From the NCBI GenBank assembly GCA_023251135.1, contig JAHEZJ010000013.1, positions 1 to 52,979 of the forward strand: 52,979 nucleotides of DNA, read 5' to 3'. Within the stretch, counting starts at the first letter, position 1. Each line of letters starts with the position of its first letter. The DNA is from Flavobacterium sp. (GTDB lineage Bacteria > Bacteroidota > Bacteroidia > Flavobacteriales > Flavobacteriaceae). Under the pieces are notes generated by a model. It saw nothing but the letters and a program-made list of their open reading frames with translations. It did no database searches and was not told the origin of the DNA. Position numbers and translations under genes: made by a program. Positions 42,531-52,002 of this stretch are shown one piece after another.

Positions 42531-42753
42531 TTTTTATCATACCTATAACGATTTAAGGAACGTATTGTAAATTTTTAGCTTTAAAGGTTGAAGGTTTCAG
42601 TGCGTTTGCAGATTGTTGGTATAGAAGAATTTTGATTATATTTAACTGGGATTTTTACTACAAAATCAGGTGTTTATACGCTGTTTTTTAATGTTAAATA
42701 ACTCTAAATTTGATTGGTCAAACGATTGATAACCAAATTAATTGAGTCTTTAA

Positions 42754-43692
42754 ATGAGGAATTGGAATAAAATAGGAGTATTTTGTTTTTTACTTAGCAG
42801 TACCTTTTTGTTTTCTCAAAACGAAAGATTAATCATTGGCCGAACAACCGGAAAACTAGTCATAGGGAACAATCAGGAGATTCGGACTTTTGGTTTTACA
42901 AATTCGCTTTCGGGACAGGTTACTTTGCCCGGCTTGTCTATTGAAGCTGTGGAAGGCGAAAATGTGAGTATTGATTTTTGGAACATTTCACAAGGCAATC
43001 CGGTCTCTTTATTCTGCAAAGAAATTGATTTTGTACAGCGGGATAAAGAGGATAAGGTGATGAAGAAAGAAGAAGCAATTCATCATATGGAACATGGCTT
43101 TTATTCTTTTCAGGCTCAGAAAGCAGGAACGTATCTGTATTACAGTCCCGAAAATTACCCTTTTAATCTTCAGGCGGGTATGTTTGGAGTCATCATTATA
43201 CGTGCAAAAGATCAAGATTCTTCGGCACTTCAGCCTTTACGAGAACTACTTTTGTGCAGCAGCGAACTGGACACAAAGTGGCATACCGATGCCATTATGG
43301 GAACGGAGTATGATTCCAGCAATAAACCCATCGTTCTTCCGAAATACAAACCTGAGTACTTCCTTATTAATGGCAAAATCGCAACAGCTACTAAGGGATT
43401 ACAATCGCTGGGTGATAAAAATGAGCCACTACTTCTTCGTCTCGTAAATTCGGGTTTATACCTTCATGAAATCGTGTTTCCGTCTCCGGTAAAACTTCAG
43501 TTGCGCTACGGAAATGAGGCTTCCGTTACGACATTGCCCGACGGATGTAAAATACAGCTTCGTTCGGGTGAAAGCATAGAAGTACTTGTTTTTTTAGAAA
43601 ACGTGGGCGAGAAGGAACACATTATATATCATTTTACAGACCCGGTTTTAAAAAAGAAAGTCTATGAAGCGGCTATACCGGTTTTTTATTAA
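42754..43692 (+). CDS. Secreted cupredoxin / multicopper-oxidase-like protein
   Basis: This 312-residue protein has a signal peptide (cleavage near FLFSQ). Two cupredoxin-like beta domains can be seen: residues 40-160 (TLPGLSIEAVEGENVSIDFWNISQGNPVSLFC and KAGTYLYYSPENYPFNLQAGMFGVIIIRA) and 195-310 (EYFLINGKIATATKGLQSLGDKNEPLLLRLVNSGLYLHEIVF). The HCHxxxxC-type type-1 copper signature is absent, so it is probably not an active laccase. First gene of a three-gene cluster with a tyrosinase; a copper delivery role is a guess. Confidence 0.72.
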   Translation: MRNWNKIGVFCFLLSSTFLFSQNERLIIGRTTGKLVIGNNQEIRTFGFTNSLSGQVTLPGLSIEAVEGENVSIDFWNISQGNPVSLFCKEIDFVQRDKEDKVMKKEEAIHHMEHGFYSFQAQKAGTYLYYSPENYPFNLQAGMFGVIIIRAKDQDSSALQPLRELLLCSSELDTKWHTDAIMGTEYDSSNKPIVLPKYKPEYFLINGKIATATKGLQSLGDKNEPLLLRLVNSGLYLHEIVFPSPVKLQLRYGNEASVTTLPDGCKIQLRSGESIEVLVFLENVGEKEHIIYHFTDPVLKKKVYEAAIPVFY

Positions 43693-43709
43693 AATTTAAA
43701 CAAACAATC

Positions 43710-44138
43710 ATGAAACAACTCTTCTTTTATTGCATGCTGCTTTTTTCTTTTTCTGCTTCATTTGCGCAAAGCAAACCTACATTTTCTGTAGTGGGTACAG
43801 CTGTTAACAAAGAAAGTGTACTCAAAAATAAGCGATTGGATATCTCAAAAATTAAAGTCGAAAACATTTCTAATAAACCGATATTCCTGGTTTGGGAAAC
43901 TGTGTCTAATACATTTCCTAAGGAATGGGATTGTTCAATGTGCCAGCATGGAGCCTGTCAGATTGGAATTCCAAAAGGATCGGCTTTTAATAAACTCAAC
44001 CCGGATCAGCAGGGATTTATTGCGATTCATGTAATTCCCGCCAACAAAATAGGTAACGGAACGGTAAAATTTAAAATCTACGACAAAGCAAATCCTAATT
44101 ATGCTAAGATTTTAACTTTTGAAGTCGAGGTACTTTAA
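43710..44138 (+). CDS. Small secreted protein with a CxxCxxxxC cluster
   Basis: This 142-residue product has a signal peptide (cleavage near SFAQ). The body looks beta-rich, with NKPIFLVWETVSNTFPKEWDCSMCQHGACQIGIPKG carrying three cysteines and a His close together, and a C-terminal FKIYDKANPNYAKILTFEVEVL strand pair resembling an Ig-like or cupredoxin fold. It lies between the MCO-like gene and the tyrosinase gene (gaps of 17 and 40 nt). A copper chaperone for the tyrosinase is plausible but unproven. Confidence 0.6.
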   Translation: MKQLFFYCMLLFSFSASFAQSKPTFSVVGTAVNKESVLKNKRLDISKIKVENISNKPIFLVWETVSNTFPKEWDCSMCQHGACQIGIPKGSAFNKLNPDQQGFIAIHVIPANKIGNGTVKFKIYDKANPNYAKILTFEVEVL

Positions 44139-44178
44139 ATTCAACCAATAATTTATTACTCACCCAAAAACAAACAAA

Positions 44179-45642
44179 ATGAAAAAAATTACTAGTTTAT
44201 TATTCATTATTCTGATCGCAGGATTGTCCTATGGTCAGAGTAAATCTAATGTGAAGTTTATTCGCTGGAACGTTAATACGCCTCAGGGACAAGCAAATCT
44301 GGAGGCTATGAACGTAGCGTTTAAAAAAATGCGAGAAATAGGCTGTGAAAAAGGCTATTCCTGGTATTATCAGGGAGCGATACACAGTATTCCGAATGAA
44401 ATTAACGGGCCAAATGCACTTTGTGCGGCTTATCAAACCGATAAAGATAAATTATGGGCATGGGCAGATTGTACGCATAACGGAACGCAAAATGCCAATT
44501 TAAATTTTCTTTTATGGCACAGAATGTACATTTGGTTTTTAGAAAAAATGGTACGTGAATTTTCAGGAAAGGATGATTTTGCGCTTCCCTATTGGAATTA
44601 TGGCAGCCCGGAAGAGAGCCAAAATGTTATGGCGGCAAAATTAAGAGACCAGTCGGGGTCTTTGTACACGGCGGCCAGATATAGTATTCTGAACAACGGA
44701 AAAGCGATTCTTCCCGATCAGGTAAAACAAATTCAATTGGCACTTAACGAATTAAAAACAAATCCTTCTTTTGCAGGATCGGCCGGATTCAGTAAAAACC
44801 TTGAAGGAGCACCTCATGGTTATATGCACAATCTGATAGGAGGCGGTTATGCACAGCCAAGTGAAACGTATTTTAATGAAATATATCAGAAACAATATTC
44901 AGGTTTAATGGCAAATGTTCCTTCAGCCGGTTTTGACCCTGTTTTTTGGCTGCATCACAGTATGGTAGACCGTATTTGGGAGTCGTGGGATGCTTCTGTG
45001 TACGGGCAGCGTCCTACATTAGAGCAGTTAAAAGCAAATCCTTGGCAGTATCAGTTTATCGCGCCAAATGGAGACCATCTTACATATACAATGGAGGAAG
45101 TGTACAATATTGTTTTTAATTTGGATTACAAATATGATAATTTGCTTTACGGATCTAAAACTCCGGATCTGGCGGCTAAAGAAGTAAAAGGAAAAAAACT
45201 AATAGCATTTCAGGATTCAAATGAAAAAGTGATCTGGGAACAAAAAGTAGGGAAACCGCTTGAGGGTGCTTTTACTCATAAAGTGAGCAGCACATTCGCC
45301 AAAAACACCAATAGAGTTTTTAAAACCGCTAATTCTAAAATCATACTAAATCTGGATATAGTGGTTTATAAAGAGCCAAAAGATTACTATACCGTTTATC
45401 TGCGTTATCCGGGAAAAGAAGATCAGTATGTAGGTACGATGACTTTCTTTGGAGTAGCTCATGATCACGGAACAGGGGCAAATCACGAAATAGGGGAAGA
45501 TGGTGTAAAACTTAAATTTGCCTATTACATTTCCGATGATTTAGTGAATTCAGATGCGAATTTCGATATTATTATCAAAAAGACCGGAGGCGGCGATGCA
45601 AAAGTAACACTAGAAAAAATTGGTGTATCCAATGCAAATTAA
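44179..45642 (+). CDS. Secreted tyrosinase-family type-3 copper oxidase
   Basis: This 487-residue protein has a signal peptide. The CuA site is HNGTQNANLNFLLWHRMYIWFLEKM; the CuB site is GAPHGYMHNLIGGG plus FDPVFWLHHSMVDRIWESW. The PYWNYG element between them is standard. After the catalytic domain (about residue 290) a beta-rich C-terminal domain follows, with KSTVFAK-like sheets and an HDHGTGANHEIGE histidine cluster, comparable to the placeholder or hemocyanin-like C-domain of tyrosinases. It oxidises phenols to o-quinones, possibly giving melanin-like pigment or catechol modification outside the cell. Confidence 0.93.
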   Translation: MKKITSLLFIILIAGLSYGQSKSNVKFIRWNVNTPQGQANLEAMNVAFKKMREIGCEKGYSWYYQGAIHSIPNEINGPNALCAAYQTDKDKLWAWADCTHNGTQNANLNFLLWHRMYIWFLEKMVREFSGKDDFALPYWNYGSPEESQNVMAAKLRDQSGSLYTAARYSILNNGKAILPDQVKQIQLALNELKTNPSFAGSAGFSKNLEGAPHGYMHNLIGGGYAQPSETYFNEIYQKQYSGLMANVPSAGFDPVFWLHHSMVDRIWESWDASVYGQRPTLEQLKANPWQYQFIAPNGDHLTYTMEEVYNIVFNLDYKYDNLLYGSKTPDLAAKEVKGKKLIAFQDSNEKVIWEQKVGKPLEGAFTHKVSSTFAKNTNRVFKTANSKIILNLDIVVYKEPKDYYTVYLRYPGKEDQYVGTMTFFGVAHDHGTGANHEIGEDGVKLKFAYYISDDLVNSDANFDIIIKKTGGGDAKVTLEKIGVSNAN

Positions 45643-45654
45643 GTAAGAAGCTAA

Positions 45655-45686
45655 AAAAAATGCCCCGTTACGACGGGGCATTTTTT
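45655..45686. terminator. Strong bidirectional terminator
   Basis: An A-run plus TGCCCCGT (45661-45668) pairs with ACGGGGCA (45673-45680) and a T-run. It lies between the convergent tyrosinase and SWIM genes. Confidence 0.92.
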
Positions 45687-45707
45687 GTTATAGGTACTAA
45701 CTTGTTA

Positions 45708-47036
45708 CTAAGAAACGGTCATTTTAACGGCTAGTATATGTTTGCAAATCCCTCTTTTTCCCTGATAAGCTGTAAACCAATCGCAGGTGCATTTTTGAGA
45801 GTGACTGTCCATAATCACTTTGTGTAAAACCCCTGAGCCTTTTACTCTGGCTTCAATATAATCGGCCCTTCGTTCTATGATTTCGATATCTTCATTGTCG
45901 ATCAGTTTTTTGGCATTTTTAAGCCTTGGATTTAAAGACAGTATACGCTCGGTTTTAAAGGGGAGACGTCTGTAGAAATGGGCTTTCTCGCTTAAATCAT
46001 ATCCCAATAAACCCATTGAGGACAGATTCGAAGTCAGATTATCCATTGTACCAAAATCAATATCGTTTTCTATCGAAAGCATCGTTGGATCAAAAGTTTC
46101 ATTTGATTTTAATAAACTGTTTAAACCGTAAACCCATTCAATGGGTAAATTTTCGGTCATGGTTTCGAGTACATTTCCTTCACCCGAAAAGCCACGATAC
46201 GAATCGGGAGAAAAAGCCATTAGAAGCTGCATTTTGCCAAATTCCGAAACGATGGCGCAGGTTTGTTTGTCTGACGATTCGTAAATGTAAATTTTATCGA
46301 CAATGGCCAGAATTCCTTCTAACAATCGCAATCGCTGTACTCCTCCAATTCTAACGCTATCGGCTGTAGCCAAAGTCGAGAACATAAATTTTCCTGCTCT
46401 TTTTGTAATAAAAAAATCACCTTTTACATTTCCTTTGGGTAAACTTTGAAACAGTTGAATTGTCTGGATTTTATTCAGTTCAAATTTTACATCCATATCT
46501 GCCAGATAGAGCTGAACACTCGTTAAACCTTTGATCCAGCGCATGGGTAAGGTAACTTTTTTCTCTGTAACCTTTGTTTTGCTTGTAATGACCTGAACAT
46601 CTTGCTGTCCTACTGCAAGCGTTACTTTTTCATTTTTTTGAATGGCATTCAGCGCATTGAGCATCGGATCATTAAAATCAACGTTCGTCGTTCCGTTGGC
46701 AATAAATTCTCCGTCAATCGCTTCGGGTTTCATGTCCAGTCGCACATAAACGCCATTACAGGACGAGAAACCTTCAAAACGCAGTCTTTCTGATCCTGCT
46801 GATACAATAGGATCCCGAAGACTTGGCGGAATAGGGCCGAAACTGGAACGAACCACTTTGGCAATTGTACTCCAGCATTTTGCCGTAACATAAGGATCAG
46901 TCAAACTTCCCCAGAAAAAACACGGAATGTTGTTGACTTCCTCAATTTCGGTTTGATGTGCCAGAACCAGATTATTGATTCCTTTGGTTTTACTGTAGGT
47001 TGAAATTCCTTTATAGTTGTATTCTAAATCTGTCAT
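45708..47036 (-). CDS. SWIM zinc-finger protein
   Basis: This 442-residue protein has a C-terminal SWIM motif (CTCDWFTAYQGKRGICKHILAVKM: CxC, then CxH). The preceding 400 residues contain GFSSCNGVYVRLDMKPEAIDG and long helical parts, with no transposase catalytic residues. It starts 5 nt after the stop of the WGR gene, so the two form one operon. SWIM plus WGR genes recur together in bacterial clusters, often with MoxR ATPase and vWA genes; those partners are missing here. Function unknown, nucleic-acid or protein binding likely. Confidence 0.85.
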   Translation of the reverse strand: MTDLEYNYKGISTYSKTKGINNLVLAHQTEIEEVNNIPCFFWGSLTDPYVTAKCWSTIAKVVRSSFGPIPPSLRDPIVSAGSERLRFEGFSSCNGVYVRLDMKPEAIDGEFIANGTTNVDFNDPMLNALNAIQKNEKVTLAVGQQDVQVITSKTKVTEKKVTLPMRWIKGLTSVQLYLADMDVKFELNKIQTIQLFQSLPKGNVKGDFFITKRAGKFMFSTLATADSVRIGGVQRLRLLEGILAIVDKIYIYESSDKQTCAIVSEFGKMQLLMAFSPDSYRGFSGEGNVLETMTENLPIEWVYGLNSLLKSNETFDPTMLSIENDIDFGTMDNLTSNLSSMGLLGYDLSEKAHFYRRLPFKTERILSLNPRLKNAKKLIDNEDIEIIERRADYIEARVKGSGVLHKVIMDSHSQKCTCDWFTAYQGKRGICKHILAVKMTVS

Positions 47037-47041
47037 TTTGA

Positions 47042-50000
47042 TTATTTTAAAATTTGCTTAATCAATGATTTAAGCGAAGCATTATCTTTCCATTGTTCAA
47101 AGAAAGCAATCGCCTGTGACGATGGCCTCTGATTGGTTTTGGTAAGAATGTCAACATAGTTTTCTACAATTTTCTTGAAGTTCGTTGGCAGTTTCTCTTT
47201 TAAATCGAGATTTTCAAAGAAGGCGTTTAACAACTTCAGTAAAGCATTATTATGCAGAGGCGAAATGTCTTTCAAGGCGGTAAGGCCATCGACCAGTCTT
47301 AAAAACACACCGTATTTTTCAGTTGCCAGAAAAGCTAAGTTTTTAGCAAATGGGGTAAGGTCGATTTTTTGTTTTTCGATGAGGTTAATTAAAACTTCCG
47401 ATGCGAGTAACCGAAGGTCTTTCTTTTCCTGAAAAAAGCTAACCGCAAACAAGAATAAACTGGTATCAGAAAATAAAAATCCAGGTCGATTGATGATCTC
47501 TAAAAAACCTTTTAATTCCGGTTTTGAACCATCGGCAACACCGCAATTTTGTAACAAGGTCAACGCAAGAGAATCTGAGTTTTGAGGAGTCAGACTGTGC
47601 CAGAAACACGTATTTCCGGCATAATTCAAACTATAATCCCAGCTGTTGGAACGCTGATAGATGTCGAGACTGTACAGCAGGTAATTTGGAATTTTGGTGT
47701 AATTTGGCAAGTCAAATCGCAGTTCGTACCAGGAAGGTGTTCGCTCTTTTTCTTTGGTTTGATAATTCGTCCATTCGTTCCATTTTTCTTTAAACTTAAA
47801 CTCAGGCTTAAAAGGAGCTACCACAAACGGAACTGTTTTTAAATAGGTATTTTCAAATTCGACGAAAGTATCGTTTGGATAAAAGGTCCTTGCTGCAACG
47901 GCCCAGAGCGATAATTTACCAGTTTCTTTGGTTGTTTTGCCCATGGTTGCCAGAAGTTTCGAAAATAGAGATTCTGAATCCAATTCGAGTTTTTCATTTA
48001 CACCCAAACAAAAGGCTAATAAAGGTTTGAGATCTCCTTCTATTTTATCCAATAGAGGAATAGCTTCGGCTACATTTTCTCTCGGCATACGCGCAATCGC
48101 AATTGCAAGATCGACGGCATCAATTTCTTCCTTGGTACTTTGATAGGCAATTACTCTTTCCAGCAAAACTTTCGGAGCCACCCAATACGGTGTATGACTA
48201 GGCAAGGAGAGTAGTGGTAAAGAGGAGTTTGTATCTATTTTTTGTTGCACTTTCTCTAACAAGGATTGTATTAAAGTCAGTGTATTGATTTTTGAATAAT
48301 GTTTATAAGAACTGTCAAATTTGCTCGAGATATTTTGAATTTTTTGCTGTAAAAAAGACTTCACGAAATTTTTGTGAACGCTTTCAAAATAATGCTTCTG
48401 CAACTGTTTCTCATAAGGCTGCAATTGTGCCGCGTAATCCTCCGGAAACAAATCTCGTTGCGATATATAAATGTTGAACAGGATTTCTGAATCGACACTT
48501 TCTTCCGAATTAATGAAATTCCCAAACTGAAAAACAATGTCATTCCAGTCTTTTGGCAATACCACTTCTTCGGTCAGTAACAGCTCTTTTTGAGGTTCAA
48601 AAACATATTCTTCCAAGGCTGAAGTATCAGAACTTAAAGCCTCCTCATCTAAAAAAGGGGTTAGTCCTGACTTTATATTTCCCTGCATCAGGGTTACATA
48701 AGAGGATAGTTTTTCTTTAAGGGCTTTGTCTTTTGCGTTCGCAATTTTTAAAATAATTTTACTGGCGCGTTCCTGTAACGTTAAGTCAGAGATTACATAT
48801 ACATCGGCAATAACAGAAGCAATAGTGCCGCTTAATTTAGAATTCGATTTGTTGAGTTTCTCCAAAACAGGCAATACATTTTTAATGGCAGCTTTACAGT
48901 CGTTGCGCATCATTAAAGGCTCCAGCCATTCCAGAAACGATTTGGTTTTGAATTTTGGATGATCGTAAATCTTCTTTATCAATTCTATTCCGTAACTCGT
49001 TATAGGCGGATAGGCATTGTGCAGATAAGAGAATATATTTTCCTGATGAACAATAAGTTCGTCAGCGGTAACCTTAAACTCGTCTATTCTTTTTCTGAAA
49101 AAAGATTTAAGGTTGTTGTTCCATTCTTTGGTTTGAATCAGGATAGCATTTTCGATAAAGAAAGCGCGATCCATCTTTTTATCTTCTAATACTGATTGGT
49201 AAATAACGCTCCAGGTCTGGAATTCGTCGTGTTTTTGTTTGTCATTATCTCTAAAAAAAGTATTGTGAAGTGTCGTTTCATAATTAAACAACTCCGGAAT
49301 ATCTCTTTCATAGCCTATTTTATCTTCCAAAATCTTAGTAATAAAAACTCTGGTTTTCATTTTAGTACGCCATTCGTTTGTATCGGCCAGACATAAAGCA
49401 TACAATTCAGGATTGAATTGTATGAGTTCTAATTCTTCAAATTGCCTAAGAATTTGATAATTAAAGCTTCTCCAGTCTTGTCGTTTTATTTTATCGAGGA
49501 TAAAAGTTTCAATCCAGTTTGGTTTTGCCCACAATAAAGTTTCAAGTACATAGGGTTTCTCGTTGGCTTCATCCAGTAATTGAAGCGCTTCATCCCACGA
49601 ATTAATGTCGGTTTTGTCAAACAGGGCGATTGCGCTCAGGGTAATAATCTCGCTTTGAGTACGGTCACCGCGTGTTCCCCAGCCATAATCGTGTTTGTCT
49701 TTTTTTACATAACCGGGATCTTTGGTTAAATCAGTATACGTCATCCAGTAACGTTTACATTTTTTAATGTGCTTTTTTAAGGCTTCGATATTCCCTTTTG
49801 CTTTTTCTTTTAGCAAAGGCAGCATCAAACTGATGTTTTTAGATTTTATAATGGAATCGTATTCTTCTAAAACCTGATCCGAATTAGTGCTTTTGGCCGA
49901 TTTTGGTTTAGAGATAACATCAACTTCTCCGGTTTCAGAATATCCTTTTTTAATTTTTTCGGCTAGTATTTTTTCCGCCATTTTCAAACATTCTTCACTT

Positions 50001-50134
50001 GTTGCAAAGCTTTTTGTTTGAGAAGTTCCTGAGGTTCCGTTTTTTCCGTAAGTGACAGTGTAATCTAATCCGGTAACTTCGATATCCCAGAATTTATCGG
50101 AGTTTCCATCAATGTATTTTAGGTTTTTTTTCAT
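47042..50134 (-). CDS. Large WGR-domain helical-repeat protein
   Basis: This is a 1030-residue protein. Residues 5-65 form a WGR-like domain ([52 protein letters not shown]), a fold found in PARP1 and in bacterial RNA/DNA-linked proteins. The remaining 950 residues are helical with HEAT-like character, contain many Trp and Leu-rich pairs, and have no recognised catalytic motif. First gene of a two-gene operon with the SWIM protein. A scaffold or nucleic-acid sensor role is an inference. Confidence 0.8.
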   Translation of the reverse strand: MKKNLKYIDGNSDKFWDIEVTGLDYTVTYGKNGTSGTSQTKSFATSEECLKMAEKILAEKIKKGYSETGEVDVISKPKSAKSTNSDQVLEEYDSIIKSKNISLMLPLLKEKAKGNIEALKKHIKKCKRYWMTYTDLTKDPGYVKKDKHDYGWGTRGDRTQSEIITLSAIALFDKTDINSWDEALQLLDEANEKPYVLETLLWAKPNWIETFILDKIKRQDWRSFNYQILRQFEELELIQFNPELYALCLADTNEWRTKMKTRVFITKILEDKIGYERDIPELFNYETTLHNTFFRDNDKQKHDEFQTWSVIYQSVLEDKKMDRAFFIENAILIQTKEWNNNLKSFFRKRIDEFKVTADELIVHQENIFSYLHNAYPPITSYGIELIKKIYDHPKFKTKSFLEWLEPLMMRNDCKAAIKNVLPVLEKLNKSNSKLSGTIASVIADVYVISDLTLQERASKIILKIANAKDKALKEKLSSYVTLMQGNIKSGLTPFLDEEALSSDTSALEEYVFEPQKELLLTEEVVLPKDWNDIVFQFGNFINSEESVDSEILFNIYISQRDLFPEDYAAQLQPYEKQLQKHYFESVHKNFVKSFLQQKIQNISSKFDSSYKHYSKINTLTLIQSLLEKVQQKIDTNSSLPLLSLPSHTPYWVAPKVLLERVIAYQSTKEEIDAVDLAIAIARMPRENVAEAIPLLDKIEGDLKPLLAFCLGVNEKLELDSESLFSKLLATMGKTTKETGKLSLWAVAARTFYPNDTFVEFENTYLKTVPFVVAPFKPEFKFKEKWNEWTNYQTKEKERTPSWYELRFDLPNYTKIPNYLLYSLDIYQRSNSWDYSLNYAGNTCFWHSLTPQNSDSLALTLLQNCGVADGSKPELKGFLEIINRPGFLFSDTSLFLFAVSFFQEKKDLRLLASEVLINLIEKQKIDLTPFAKNLAFLATEKYGVFLRLVDGLTALKDISPLHNNALLKLLNAFFENLDLKEKLPTNFKKIVENYVDILTKTNQRPSSQAIAFFEQWKDNASLKSLIKQILK

Positions 50135-50324
50135 GTTTGTTTATGGACTGAATGGCTAAAAAAAAGTGTGCGTATATTCTCAAAAATATAAAATATTTAA
50201 AGTATAGCGCGGGTTTTAAATGGAAATTTTTGTTAAAATTGGTGGCGCTGTAGAGCCCGTTTTTGCACGAATAAAACGGAAATGTTAAATTATGTTAAAA
50301 AAAACACTTACTTTTGCTTCTGAA

Positions 50325-50441
50325 ATGGAAATGAAAAATATAAATATCAATTGGTCGGTAGGACTATATAGTGATCGTTTGGCGGGATTTGCCCCTGCTA
50401 AAGGCTCTGGATGTGATATGTATTTTAGAATTGAAGTGTAA
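50325..50441 (+). CDS. Candidate 38-residue small ORF (or part of a small RNA)
   Basis: It reads MEMKNININWSVGLYSDRL and continues to a GSGCDMYFRIEV end. It begins about 10 nt after a perfect -7 box (TACTTTTG, 50308-50315) and is followed by a strong hairpin, so transcription is likely. Coding status is uncertain. Confidence 0.3.
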   Translation: MEMKNININWSVGLYSDRLAGFAPAKGSGCDMYFRIEV

Positions 50442-50473
50442 ATGATCGTTACAAACTCAACATAAATATCATT

Positions 50474-50497
50474 AAAGCGTCCTCATCAGGGCGCTTT
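50474..50497 (+). terminator. Terminator of small unit 1
   Basis: AAAGCGTCCT pairs with AGGGCGCTTT (10 bp including one G-U), loop CATC, then a T-run. Confidence 0.85.
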
Positions 50498-50892
50498 TTT
50501 TGTTTTTGGACGGTTAAAAAAACACTTTGATTCCACCCGGAAGAATAATTTTAACCACTCAATAGGATGGAAAAAGATAAAAAAGAACGCTTAACTAAAA
50601 ATAATTGAAAAAATATTTGACCAATGTTATATGATAAAACTAAATTAATGAAATACAATTTTGAAAAGTAATCGGATGAGAGACAGTCATTTGAAATAAG
50701 TAAGGAGCTGCACAACTATGCGGACAGGGATTTTTATGGCTTTTTAGAAAGCGTAACTGATTGATTTTTAAATAGATGTGATTAAAATTGATTTGGAAAA
50801 TTGATTTTTTAGACATTATCTTTGCAGAAGAAAACACGGTGAACGAGTTTCGAATACTAACAATGATTTTAATACATAGTACAATACATAAA

Positions 50893-50988
50893 ATGGACTT
50901 TAATAAAAACACACATATCGCAAAATTATCAAACGCCAGTTTTTACTCAGAACGTTTGACAATACAGGTGCATGAATACGGGCAATAG
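50893..50988 (+). CDS. Candidate 31-residue small ORF (or part of a small RNA)
   Basis: It reads MDFNKNTHIAKLSNASFYSE and ends RLTIQVHEYGQ. It lies behind a perfect -7 box (TATCTTTG, 50817-50824) and before a terminator. Its YSERL resembles YSDRL in the small ORF at 50325, but similarity over five residues is weak evidence. Confidence 0.3.
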   Translation: MDFNKNTHIAKLSNASFYSERLTIQVHEYGQ

Positions 50989-51015
50989 GATAGTTATATC
51001 TTGTTAGATCTCATG

Positions 51016-51037
51016 AAGCACCTTTAATCGGGTGCTT
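51016..51037 (+). terminator. Terminator of small unit 2
   Basis: AAGCACC (51016-51022) pairs with GGTGCTT (51031-51037), followed by T6. Confidence 0.85.
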
Positions 51038-51055
51038 TTTTTGTGTCTGTTTTTG

Positions 51056-51142
51056 AGGGACAGAGGTACAAAGGTTCAGAGGTACAAAGGGCATACGGGA
51101 ACAAAAACAAAACTTTGCGATTTTGCGTCTTTGTGAGAAAAA
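51056..51142. repeat. Dispersed CAGAGG/CAAAGG and ACTTTGCG repeats
   Basis: GACAGAGGTACAAAGG tandem-like units are followed by AACTTTGCGATTTTGCGTCT. The same pair of blocks surrounds the MITE-like element near 35100-35320. Confidence 0.65.
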
Positions 51143-51191
51143 TTAAGAAAAATTAACAAAAAACCAAGTCTAATTTAAATAACAAAAAGAA

Positions 51192-51794
51192 ATGAAAAAG
51201 ATAGGCACATTATTTGCAAAAGACCCTACGGATTTGGCAAAAGTGATTAATAAAATTAGTGACGAAAACAAATGGGTGATTGCCGGAAAGGCTGTTGCTA
51301 CAAGAAAATTTGATGGTACAGCCGCCGCGATTATTAACGGAGCGTTGTTCAAAAGATTTGATGCCAAAAAAGGACGTGTAATTCCCGCAGGTGCAATTGC
51401 ATGCCAGGAAGCAGATACCATTACAGGACATCACCCGCATTGGTTAAAATGCGATCGATCGAAAGCTGAAGACCGATTTTTCTTTGAAGGTTTTGATAAT
51501 TTAAAAGTCAAAACAGATGGAACATTCGAATTATGCGGACCTAAGGTGCAGGGAAATCCTGAGAAATTAGCCAGGCATACACTAATCAGACACGGTAGTG
51601 AGGTTTTGGAGTTTTCAAGTTTTGAGTTCGATAATTTGAAGAAATTCTTGTCAGAGAATGATATCGAAGGCATTGTTTTTCACCATGAGTCGGATGGCAG
51701 AATGTGTAAGCTGAGGAAATCTGATTTTGGAATGAAACGTTTAGAAGTAGTCGAAGAGACAGTATTGTATAATTTGAATATTTCTGACAAATGA
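51192..51794 (+). CDS. RLIG1/C12orf29-like RNA ligase (DUF5565-type)
   Basis: This is a 200-residue nucleotidyltransferase-fold ligase. Motif I is VATRKFDGTAA with presumed nucleophile Lys39, followed by FKRFDAKKGRVIPAGAIACQEADTITGHHPHW, FELCGPKVQGNPEKL (motif III-like) and HTLIRHGSEV. Motif IV is IEGIVFHHESDGRMCKLRKSDFG, with the motif V lysine. The HxLIxHG and EGIVxH blocks match, from memory, human RLIG1 (C12orf29), a 5'-3' RNA ligase, and bacterial DUF5565 proteins. It is the third RNA ligase in this window. It overlaps the next small ORF by ATGA. Confidence 0.85.
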   Translation: MKKIGTLFAKDPTDLAKVINKISDENKWVIAGKAVATRKFDGTAAAIINGALFKRFDAKKGRVIPAGAIACQEADTITGHHPHWLKCDRSKAEDRFFFEGFDNLKVKTDGTFELCGPKVQGNPEKLARHTLIRHGSEVLEFSSFEFDNLKKFLSENDIEGIVFHHESDGRMCKLRKSDFGMKRLEVVEETVLYNLNISDK

Positions 51795-51946
51795 GTAAAA
51801 AAAATACGTTTGACCATCATTTTGGTCGTACAGATATAATTAGGTTTAAGGAGCAGCTGTTTGTTTTTATAAAAGAAATGGAAACAGCACTCACTAGACT
51901 GCGGAACAGAAAGGAGGTTCAGGAACGCTGCAGGCTATTCAGGTAA
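51791..51946 (+). CDS. Small 51-residue ORF overlapping the RNA ligase stop
   Basis: It begins at ATGA overlapping the ligase stop (51791-51794) and reads MSKKNTFDHHFGRTDIIRFK to a basic KEVQERCRLFR end. The overlap suggests translational coupling, but the sequence could be the remnant of a longer frameshifted gene: another frame continues open to about 51987 (GTLQAIQVIAAQKVFVIAGNS). Low certainty. Confidence 0.35.
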   Translation: MSKKNTFDHHFGRTDIIRFKEQLFVFIKEMETALTRLRNRKEVQERCRLFR

Positions 51947-52002
51947 TAGCTGCTCAGAAGGTTTTTGTGATTGCCGGAAATTCCTAAAAAAAAAGTAAGA
52001 TT

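Larger units (their letters stand above)
50135..51191. other. 1-kb gene-poor stretch with two candidate small transcription units and repeats
   Basis: Two promoter-terminator pairs can be seen: TACTTTTG at 50308-50315 to a terminator at 50474-50497, and TATCTTTG at 50817-50824 to a terminator at 51016-51037. Each contains one short ORF. The last 140 nt before the RNA ligase hold the CAGAGG/CAAAGG and ACTTTGCG-type dispersed repeats. The part from 50520 to 50780 shows nothing I can name. Confidence 0.5.

Noticed and set aside
50640-50912. 90-codon minus frame in the gap before the RLIG1-like gene
   Set aside because: Poor codon character, overlaps the promoter of small unit 2, no ribosome-binding context or domain.
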